Shown here piece after piece: positions 37,666 to 43,529 of a stretch of DNA of 43,529 bases. This stretch comes from a virus, in the IMG/VR virus record IMGVR_UViG_3300020404_000348, positions 1 to 43,529 of that record; one strand, written 5' to 3'. How positions within the stretch are numbered: position 1 is the first letter of the stretch; each line of letters begins with the position of its first letter. The notes beneath the pieces are model-generated. The model saw only the letters and a list, made by a program, of their open reading frames with translations, was not told the origin of the DNA and did no database searches. Both the position numbers and the translations under genes were made by a program.

Positions 37666-39111
37666 TTACTTGTTGTGGATGCTGTGTTGAATTCGGCTTA
37701 GGGAAGACAAATACTTCTGCATTGTCGGAGACAATTCTGCATTAGGATCACCTTCTCCTTCGACGATAATTTCTGTTTCGTCAGAAGAAACCTCTTCTTC
37801 CAACTCTTGTTTTGGCTCTTCCTCATTAAAGAAAGATTCTTTGATTACTGAAACCTTAGTTTCGAAGCTAGACGCATCGACGAATTCGATACCTTCTAGT
37901 AGTTTGACAAACTTTGAAGATTGTGTGGAAGTCAATTCCGAAGTTGCTTCAGAAATGATCTTTTCACGTTGAAGTTCTTCAATCTGAGAAGCGAGAGAAT
38001 CGCGTTCTTCAGATACTGTGAGGAGTTCACTCTTAGTTGCTTCAACATCTTCACTGAGACTATCAACCAAATCAACCTTGCTTTCTGGTACTTCGATGTA
38101 ACTCTCAACGAATAGTTCCTTGAGGTTATTCATGAAGTCTTCGGCAATGTCTGTACGCAACTTGTTGTCAACGTACTCTTGGTTTTCGCTCATCCAATCT
38201 TCAACTACATATGTGAGGTAGTTGTCGATCTTTTCGATCAAAGTCTCGCGAATGTATACGATTTCTTCTTGCAAAGAGTCTTCGTATGTATTCTCAAGAT
38301 CTTCCTTGATCGTAGCGACTTTGTTTGCAACAGCAGCTTCGAAGAGAGTAGATGCTTTGGTCTTGAAGTCTTCGGTAAGATTGGAGTCTGCGTCAGCAAG
38401 AACCTTAAGATCCGTTGCAAATGCTTCTTCCATCTCTTCTTCTTCTTCGTCGTCCATCGCAGACTTGATTGCACCATAGGCAGCCATCAAGTCATCTTTC
38501 TTCATCTTCTTCATTTCATGGTACATGGCGTTGATCATCTCTGCCTTTGTTTTTGGCGGAGCTGACTTTTTAATTGCGGCCGCATTAGCTGCCGCATCTT
38601 TTTCACCATCTACATCTTCTTCTTCCATCTCTTCCTCTTCATCATCGTCACCTTGCATCATTGCTTCGTATGCTTTGGTTAGATCATGCTTCTTATAGGA
38701 TTTGATAGTAGAGAAAGCGTCAGCAAGAATACCTGCTTTTGTTTGAACACCTTCTTCAAGTGTTTCTTCTTCTACTTCTTCGGAGGATTCTTCGATAGAT
38801 TCCTCTTCAGTTTCTTCAGAAGACTCTTCAATGGTTTCTTCGTCTACTTCGACGGCTTCTTCCATTTCTTCATCTTCGTCATCGTCAGACTCTTCGTCAT
38901 CAGATTCTTCTTCGTCTTCTCCGTCTTCGGCTTCGTTTTTCTTCTTAGCCTCGCCGAGAAGAACATCGAGTACCGAATCAGAAAGAGATTCCTGAGATTC
39001 CTCAGCAACTTCTTCAGGTGTATCCTGCACAAGCTCCTGATTCTCTACAAGATCCTCTTCCTGTACGTCTTCAACAACGATTTCTTCTTCGTTCTGTATT
39101 TCTTCAGACAT
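37666..39111 (-). CDS. 22: Prohead scaffold protein gp22 (long, acidic)
   Basis: A 481-residue scaffold, much longer than T4 gp22 (269). The N-terminal half is extremely acidic, with long Glu/Asp/Ser runs (about residues 1-125), then helical segments with MKKMKKDDLMAAYGAIKSAM-type repeats, and a C-terminal coiled-coil region like gp22 cores (LYESYIEVPE-type region, then EELQREKIISE). It forms the inner core and is degraded by gp21. Placement between gp21 and gp23 confirms identity. A ribosome site AAGGTAA precedes the start. Confidence 0.92.
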   Translation of the reverse strand: MSEEIQNEEEIVVEDVQEEDLVENQELVQDTPEEVAEESQESLSDSVLDVLLGEAKKKNEAEDGEDEEESDDEESDDDEDEEMEEAVEVDEETIEESSEETEEESIEESSEEVEEETLEEGVQTKAGILADAFSTIKSYKKHDLTKAYEAMMQGDDDEEEEMEEEDVDGEKDAAANAAAIKKSAPPKTKAEMINAMYHEMKKMKKDDLMAAYGAIKSAMDDEEEEEMEEAFATDLKVLADADSNLTEDFKTKASTLFEAAVANKVATIKEDLENTYEDSLQEEIVYIRETLIEKIDNYLTYVVEDWMSENQEYVDNKLRTDIAEDFMNNLKELFVESYIEVPESKVDLVDSLSEDVEATKSELLTVSEERDSLASQIEELQREKIISEATSELTSTQSSKFVKLLEGIEFVDASSFETKVSVIKESFFNEEEPKQELEEEVSSDETEIIVEGEGDPNAELSPTMQKYLSSLSRIQHSIHNK

Positions 39112-39136
39112 TTTGGTTTATTACCTTATTTTGAAT

Positions 39137-39784
39137 TTAGAGTTTGGAGAGGAAATCTCTGAAGATTCGTTCCTGAGCTTCAGATATCTGCTCAGAATCT
39201 ACCTTCTTCATTTCAGTCTCATATTCTTCAATTTGTTGAGGTTTCAGAATACCATTCTCCAAGATCCAATCAACTCCTTCCATGATGCCATTTACAAAGG
39301 CTTCTGGGGCGGAGGGGTCTTGAACAATGTCAACCGTCGCAAGAATGTAATCATCCTTTACGAAAGTCTTGTTTTCTCTTGATTCAACAGTTCCCATACC
39401 ACGACTTGAGACACCTAGCTTGCAACCTCCTTCTACGAGGCCCTTCACGATCTTACCCATTGGTGTATCCAAGATAAGTGCCTTTCCTACAACGTTATTA
39501 CCATCCCAATGTAGTTCGGTAATACGATGTGAAACTTTATCCAAGTTAATTGCGGGCCCTTCGGGGTGATTTAACTCACCGACCGCACGACCAGTCTTAA
39601 CTTGTTCCTTTATATATTTTCCGGTTGCTGATTCCAGAACCGTTTTAGGATAAATTCTTTTATTGCGGTTTTCTTTTTCCGCTTGCATAAAGACGCCTTC
39701 GATGAAGACATCCTTGCCACCTTTTCCGTTGGCTTCGGTGATGTACTCTAACTGTACATCCTGTGTTTCGGTTATTAATTTCAT
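39137..39784 (-). CDS. 21: Prohead core protease gp21
   Basis: A 215-residue serine protease that matures the prohead by cutting after (L/I)-x-E. Candidate catalytic residues are His in GELNHPEG (about 70-77) and Ser in LGVSSRGMG (about 123-131), with D in the DIVQDPSAPEAF region. The N-terminus has Y-I-T-E (around residue 17), a possible self-cleavage site. Close in size to T4 gp21 (212). Required for the cleavages predicted in gp23 and in the proteins with leaders at 1-4671. Confidence 0.95.
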   Translation of the reverse strand: MKLITETQDVQLEYITEANGKGGKDVFIEGVFMQAEKENRNKRIYPKTVLESATGKYIKEQVKTGRAVGELNHPEGPAINLDKVSHRITELHWDGNNVVGKALILDTPMGKIVKGLVEGGCKLGVSSRGMGTVESRENKTFVKDDYILATVDIVQDPSAPEAFVNGIMEGVDWILENGILKPQQIEEYETEMKKVDSEQISEAQERIFRDFLSKL

Positions 39785-39785
39785 C

Positions 39786-40040
39786 TTAGTTTGCGTAACC
39801 TATTGCTGTGACAGTAAGAGTCGCGGCAGATGTGCGAATTTTTTCTGCGTTCTTTTTCTTGATAGTAAGTGAACCAGATGCCGGAACATCGATTGTTGCA
39901 ATTGCCACACCACCACTTGTTTTAAGAGTGACTGTGCCGGCCGAAGTCGTTGTGTTACATATGTAAACAAGTGACGCTTCGGATATATTGGAATCTGCGG
40001 AGTTCGGCGTTTCTTTTGCCGCTAAGGGAATAACTGTCAT
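39786..40040 (-). CDS. Hypothetical small beta-rich head-region protein (84 aa)
   Basis: An 84-residue protein with a Thr/Ser/Ala-rich beta pattern (VYICNTTTSAGTVTLKTSGG, then VAIATIDVPASGSLTIKK). It has no cysteine-rich or catalytic motif. Its look fits an immunoglobulin-like or small decoration protein of the virion, which is inference. It overlaps the upstream gene by four bases and precedes gp21 by one base, in the head gene cluster. Confidence 0.7.
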   Translation of the reverse strand: MTVIPLAAKETPNSADSNISEASLVYICNTTTSAGTVTLKTSGGVAIATIDVPASGSLTIKKKNAEKIRTSAATLTVTAIGYAN

Positions 40041-40288
40041 TTTTGTACCTTCTGTTTGAGATAATCTGCCATGTCATCCAGTTGAGATACTGAGATGGCT
40101 ACTTTGTTTGTCCACCAAGAAGGTAGACTGCCCTCGGGATTCATTCCCGATAAAATTTCTTCCATATTGTTGAGTGCTTCACGAGCAACACGAATACCGC
40201 CAAGAGCTGACGCAACGTCGGTGTGTCCGTTCTCTTTTTGGAGAACTTTTTGCGATTCATTTATAAGTTTTTTCCAGTAATGGTTCAT
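40037..40288 (-). CDS. Hypothetical small head-region protein (83 aa)
   Basis: An 83-residue helical protein starting MNHYWKKLINESQKVLQKEN. The I-N-E near residue 11 could be a gp21 cleavage point, which would fit a head-core peptide. Later helices (SALGGIRVAREALNNMEEIL, WWTNKVAISVSQLDDMADYL) suggest a coiled interaction. No named family. Overlaps neighbours on both sides by one to four bases. Confidence 0.7.
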   Translation of the reverse strand: MNHYWKKLINESQKVLQKENGHTDVASALGGIRVAREALNNMEEILSGMNPEGSLPSWWTNKVAISVSQLDDMADYLKQKVQK

Positions 40289-40707
40289 TAACTTCTTGAT
40301 AACTCGACTTGCTGTCCCAGTTGAAAGAGATGGAAATCTACTGTGTCTTTTTTGTGTGGATTCTTTTTCTTTGAATTTGATTCTCCATCTTTGTACGCCT
40401 TATTTGCGATCAAAGACTTTGTGAGTTTGGTGTTGTCATAGATCTTTCCGAGTAACATTTCTACTTCGGATTGCTTGATCTTATCACTTCCACCTTTCAC
40501 AAACTTGTCTGCGGATACCGCTTCATCGATCTGAACTTCTTCTTCTACGACCGGGGCGGGATCACCATCATTGAAAATCTGAGAAGTCAATCCAACACGA
40601 CGAACATCCATCGCGGTTTCGATCTTTTGTTGAATTGCATCTTTAAACGCATTCAACGCTTCATCTTTATCATTCTGTACAAGTGCGTTAAATATTTTTT
40701 CTGACAT
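40288..40707 (-). CDS. Prohead core protein (gp67/gp68 position)
   Basis: A 139-residue protein directly after the portal gene, where T4 has 67 and 68. The first part (KIFNALVQNDKDEALNAFKD, then AIQQKIETAMDVRRVGLTSQ) has the pattern of short head-core proteins of cyanophages. An acidic patch (VVEEEVQIDEAV) and a Lys-rich C-terminal half follow. T4 core peptides are cleaved by gp21; no clean (L/I)-x-E site stands out here. Its own TATAAATA box lies 9 bases before the ATG. Confidence 0.75.
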   Translation of the reverse strand: MSEKIFNALVQNDKDEALNAFKDAIQQKIETAMDVRRVGLTSQIFNDGDPAPVVEEEVQIDEAVSADKFVKGGSDKIKQSEVEMLLGKIYDNTKLTKSLIANKAYKDGESNSKKKNPHKKDTVDFHLFQLGQQVELSRS

Positions 40708-40716
40708 GATTATTAC

Positions 40717-40724
40717 TATTTATA
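40717..40724 (-). promoter_or_regulatory. T4-type late promoter box upstream of head-core genes
   Basis: Exact TATAAATA, 9 bases before the ATG at 40707 and overlapping no gene; it lies between the portal stop and the core gene. Confidence 0.75.
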
Positions 40725-40729
40725 GTTTT

Positions 40730-42250
40730 TTAGTTTTCCAAATCTTCTTCGCCTTCGTCGTCATCTATATCACCAGATTCTTTTTCTTTCTTTATCTGAT
40801 CATCTATTGAGTGAATGTCTTCATCAGATTGATGTAGAATGTTACGACGAACCCATTCCCGAGAGTAATATTGACCGATCTGTTCTTCGACTAGTTGAAG
40901 CATCTCAAGTCTTTCTCGAAGAATTTCAAACTCTTTGAGTTCTGCAAAGTAGTTGTCTTCAATAAAGTCAACATTAATCGACTCTTCGATGTTCGGCCAA
41001 TCCTTTGGTTCGATAACACCTTTCAGAATCAACTGAACCTTCAGAGCTTCAATAAAAATCTGTGAGAATCTCTTGCGAATCTTATCGACAAACTTCTGAA
41101 ACTTAACTTCATCCCGAGATACTTCGGTTGCCCTACCAAGAGCAAAACCAGTATCCTGTTCAAGACGAGAGATCGGAACATTCAGAGATCTGTAAAGTTT
41201 TCTTTGAAAGAAGACAACATCGTCAATCTGACCAAGATTCTCTCCACCACCCAAGGTGGTGATTTCTGTTCCTCTTCCACCTTCTCTTCGAGGTAGATAG
41301 AAGTCTTCTAGCATCGACATGTGTTTACGATCATCGGTGATTTCACCTGTACTTGCATCGTAAACTAACTTATTGCGATATCGAGACACAACACTCTGAA
41401 CGTATTCTTCTGCCTTACCCTTTGGTAAGTTACCTACGTCAATGTAGAAGATACGTCTTTCAGGAGCTCGTGAAACACGATAGACAACCAAAGAATCTTC
41501 CATGAATCGCAACTGATTGATCAGTTTGATTGCTTTGTGAAGATAACCAATTGACTTAGTACGAGAAGGATCGAAAAGGCCGGAGTTGACTGCAATAATT
41601 GAGTCTTTCTCCAACTTAACTCCTCCTCCAGTCTTTATGTCGCTATTTGATAACATACCTTCAGAGTACAAATAATACTCCGCAACTATCTTATCATACT
41701 CGACTTCAGTCCTGGCGTCTTTTACTTTTTTAACTTCTTTTACCTTACTGATCTTTGTTGGATCGATGTAACGAAGTTCTACGATTCCTCGTTTTGGATT
41801 CTCTTTATCAACGATGATCTGAAAATAGACTCGGCCGTCGATATACCAGTTACGAAAGAGATCGTGACCGTTATGATTGAACCGATAAAGCGTTAATATT
41901 TTGTTAAATTCTTCAATGATCTGCTTCTTGATATTTTCTGGTTGATCCAGATCATCAAGTGCGATATTGACCGGAGCTGATTTGTCTCTTGATGCGATTG
42001 CACCATCCACAATGTCTGTGATTGCGGTATCCGCCTCGGGTTGTGTTGCAACTTCACGATACTTTAAAATAAGATCGTGATCAGAGATCGTTGCTGAATC
42101 TCCTAGATCAATATACTGACCGTAAAGACCTCCCGAAAATACTGTTGTCGTAGAAGAACCATCTTCACTCGGTTTTGGAATCGGTGAAATGATTTCTTTC
42201 TTTACTTTTGGGGTAACTTTCTTACTTATCTCGTAGCCAAATATGTCCAT
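40730..42250 (-). CDS. 20: Portal protein gp20
   Basis: A 506-residue portal protein (T4: 524). Typical parts are YREVATQPEADTAITDIVDG (66-85), FRNWYIDGRVYFQIIVD, IRYLHK-type IKLINQLRFMEDSLVVYRVS with RAPERRIFYIDVGNLPKGKA, and a long helical C-terminus. It forms the 12-fold ring for packaging and neck attachment and starts prohead assembly. ATG at 42250 exactly 5 bases after AATAAATA, predicted leaderless. Confidence 0.97.
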   Translation of the reverse strand: MDIFGYEISKKVTPKVKKEIISPIPKPSEDGSSTTTVFSGGLYGQYIDLGDSATISDHDLILKYREVATQPEADTAITDIVDGAIASRDKSAPVNIALDDLDQPENIKKQIIEEFNKILTLYRFNHNGHDLFRNWYIDGRVYFQIIVDKENPKRGIVELRYIDPTKISKVKEVKKVKDARTEVEYDKIVAEYYLYSEGMLSNSDIKTGGGVKLEKDSIIAVNSGLFDPSRTKSIGYLHKAIKLINQLRFMEDSLVVYRVSRAPERRIFYIDVGNLPKGKAEEYVQSVVSRYRNKLVYDASTGEITDDRKHMSMLEDFYLPRREGGRGTEITTLGGGENLGQIDDVVFFQRKLYRSLNVPISRLEQDTGFALGRATEVSRDEVKFQKFVDKIRKRFSQIFIEALKVQLILKGVIEPKDWPNIEESINVDFIEDNYFAELKEFEILRERLEMLQLVEEQIGQYYSREWVRRNILHQSDEDIHSIDDQIKKEKESGDIDDDEGEEDLEN

Positions 42251-42255
42251 AAATG

Positions 42256-42263
42256 TATTTATT
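42256..42263 (-). promoter_or_regulatory. Late-type promoter box (one mismatch) of gp20, leaderless start
   Basis: AATAAATA, 5 bases before the portal ATG, placed directly after the hairpin that follows gp19. Confidence 0.55.
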
Positions 42264-42293
42264 CACCCCGCAAGGATAGACTCACGGGGTGAA
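42262..42293 (-). terminator. Hairpin after gp19
   Basis: Perfect 9-bp stem TTCACCCCG / CGGGGTGAA with a 14-base loop; the arm nearer gp20 runs into AATAAATA rather than a T-run. It could stabilise the gp19 message 3' end or act as a weak terminator. Confidence 0.5.
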
Positions 42294-42314
42294 TATGTTT
42301 GAATTAATTTTTAA

Positions 42315-42854
42315 TTAAGTGGTTGAAGACCAAGTGCCACCCAAGGATTCCCAATACTGGAATGCAAGTTCAACTGTGAACTCTTCAATTGCATCATTCG
42401 TATCGTAACTCAAGTCAATTGCAGAAACATTTACAGGAAATGCTCCGCGAATATCATATCTTTTTGTTACATTTTCAGACTTATCAAGTTGCTCGATGAG
42501 CATATCTGCTTGATAGTCGGTTGGGTTTACCAATCCAAGATTAGCGTTATGTTCGTTGATTCCGTTCATCCAACGTTCAAATGAATTTCTAATACTCATT
42601 CCGGAATCATTAAGAACCGTAATTGTATAGTTTTCGAACGTGCGATCTCCGGCTATCTTCAACTGACGACCTCTAAAGGGTACATCGATCTGTGCGATAA
42701 CGCTTGCAGGTAACTGAGCACCCTTGACCAAGAACTGTGTCAATTCACTGTCTCCTCCAGCATATGCCGGAAAGTTTACAGTTGCCTTAAACAGATTGGG
42801 CCTAGCGCCTCCTCCAATAAGTTTTGATTTAAAATCGTCTACTCCTAGTGCCAT
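42315..42854 (-). CDS. 19: Tail tube protein gp19
   Basis: A 179-residue tube protein (T4: 163) with the usual order: RPNLFKATVNFPAY (about 18-31), FLVKGAQLPASVIAQIDVPF, RGRQLKIAGDRTFENYTITV and final strands with SAIDLSYDTNDAIEEFTVEL. It polymerises into the inner tail tube. Has a good ribosome site (AAGGAAA) and a TATAAATA 20 bases upstream of the ATG. Confidence 0.96.
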   Translation of the reverse strand: MALGVDDFKSKLIGGGARPNLFKATVNFPAYAGGDSELTQFLVKGAQLPASVIAQIDVPFRGRQLKIAGDRTFENYTITVLNDSGMSIRNSFERWMNGINEHNANLGLVNPTDYQADMLIEQLDKSENVTKRYDIRGAFPVNVSAIDLSYDTNDAIEEFTVELAFQYWESLGGTWSSTT

Positions 42855-42874
42855 GATAGTTTCCTTTCTTTAAC

Positions 42875-42882
42875 TATTTATA
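42875..42882 (-). promoter_or_regulatory. T4-type late promoter box upstream of gp19
   Basis: Exact TATAAATA directly after the gp18 stop (42883), giving a 15-base leader with ribosome site. Confidence 0.75.
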
Positions 42883-43529
42883 TTACTGTTGTCCAGAAAC
42901 TTCAGAAAACTCAACACCAGTACGAGTAGCGATGAAATTAAGTGTGATGAAGTTGATTGAACGTGCGGGCTTGATAAAAATATCAGCCACGAAACGGTTT
43001 GTGTCAATCACTTCTCCGGTATTATTTGTTTCGTCACAAACAACGAGGAAGTCCGTAACACCACGACGACCCTTTACATCCCGTAGGAAAGGTTCTGTCA
43101 TGTTTCGGAACATTGCTCGTGTAAACTCGTCATTCAATTCGAATAACTGAAACTTAGAAGCAGTAGAGATTGCTTTTTCTAATGCAATAAACAAACGGCG
43201 AACGTTAATACGATCAAAGGCACTTGGTTTACTCTGTGCAGTCTTATCACCGAAAAGGAGTATTCCTTGGCCGGGGAAAGATACGAGAGGATTAACACGA
43301 CCCTTGTAAAGTGTATCACGCTGAGATGAGGTTGGGTTATAACCGAGTTTTACAACTCCACGAAGTTGACCACGATTAAATCCAGCAGGCGAGAACCATG
43401 TTTCCGCGACATTATCGACGTTAGCAAGAAGACCTGCAACGTGACCAGCCGAACCAATCCAACGATAAAGATCGTTGTACTTGTCGTATACATAGACACA
43501 TGTGGATGTCATAACTCCGTAAGAACTAG
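42883..43529 (-). CDS. 18: Tail sheath protein gp18, C-terminal part (partial, runs off right edge)
   Basis: The frame is open from the window edge to 42883. An internal ATG at 43512 could look like a start, but the upstream codons are open and T4-type sheaths are about 650-750 residues, so only the last third is here. Typical C-terminal features are YDKYNDLYRWI, then GYNPTSSQRDTLYKGRVNPL, FGDKTAQSKPSAFDRINVRR and RSINFITLNFIATRTGVEFS. It is the contractile sheath around gp19. Confidence 0.95.
   Translation of the reverse strand, partial: SSYGVMTSTCVYVYDKYNDLYRWIGSAGHVAGLLANVDNVAETWFSPAGFNRGQLRGVVKLGYNPTSSQRDTLYKGRVNPLVSFPGQGILLFGDKTAQSKPSAFDRINVRRLFIALEKAISTASKFQLFELNDEFTRAMFRNMTEPFLRDVKGRRGVTDFLVVCDETNNTGEVIDTNRFVADIFIKPARSINFITLNFIATRTGVEFSEVSGQQ

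Overview
The window is a contiguous piece of a T4-like myovirus genome. Every protein gene and both tRNA genes that I can support lie on the minus strand, so transcription runs from position 43529 towards 1. Diagnostic T4 orthologues appear in an order like that of T4-like cyanophages and other marine T4-like phages: gp18 (cut by the right edge), gp19, gp20, head-core proteins, gp21, gp22, gp23, a gp19-like protein, UvsY, UvsW, an Sm-like protein, gp55, gp47, gp46, then gp45, gp44, gp62, RegA, gp43, UvsX and gp41. I see no photosynthesis genes. A protein with a signal peptide and a beta-barrel look points to a Gram-negative host, and the 4Fe-4S ferredoxin is of a type I associate with Verrucomicrobiota-like bacteria. 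Host identity remains inference.

Layout by region. 35.8-43.5 kb: virion genes with TATAAATA-type late promoters. 29.9-35.8 kb: recombination and late-transcription genes (uvsY, uvsW, 55, 47, 46). 25.1-29.9 kb: a CobT-like VWA/metallopeptidase-like protein, a CobS-like AAA+ ATPase, a MazZ-like nucleotide pyrophosphohydrolase and small unknowns. 21.4-25.1 kb: clamp, clamp loader, RegA, tRNA-Asn(GUU) and tRNA-Thr(UGU). 18.9-21.4 kb: Hsp20, the putative outer-membrane barrel protein and a ParB-like protein. 13.3-18.8 kb: DNA polymerase, ferredoxin, staphylococcal-type nuclease, a LigA-like fragment, a primase-like protein and small early genes. 8-13.3 kb: a nucleotide and DNA-modification block with an adenine/N4-cytosine-type methyltransferase, serine hydroxymethyltransferase, a C5-cytosine methyltransferase, a CmoA-like enzyme and dCMP deaminase. 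4.7-7.9 kb: UvsX, gp41 and a SprT-like protein. 1-4.7 kb: large late proteins, three of which begin with a leader like the capsid-targeting sequence of T4 internal proteins.

Three observations stand out. (1) The C5-cytosine methyltransferase overlaps a gene for a close CmoA relative (carboxy-SAM synthase family). The methyltransferase has Arg where motif X normally has Asn, which is the position whose change to Lys turned M.MpeI into a carboxymethyltransferase. This predicts a natural 5-carboxymethylcytosine system. (2) Eight promoters carry an upstream direct repeat, TTTTACA-N4-TTTTACA with an 11-bp period, at a fixed 9-10 bp from the -35 box. This looks like a phage-specific middle-promoter element. 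(3) Many promoters put the -10 box 6 bp (sigma70-like) or 5 bp (late) before the start codon, so the mRNAs should begin at the ATG. Leaderless translation of replication genes, RegA, portal and others is therefore likely.

The coding density is very high. No gene-free stretch exceeds 300 bases; the longest gaps are at 19977-20166 and 33254-33368.
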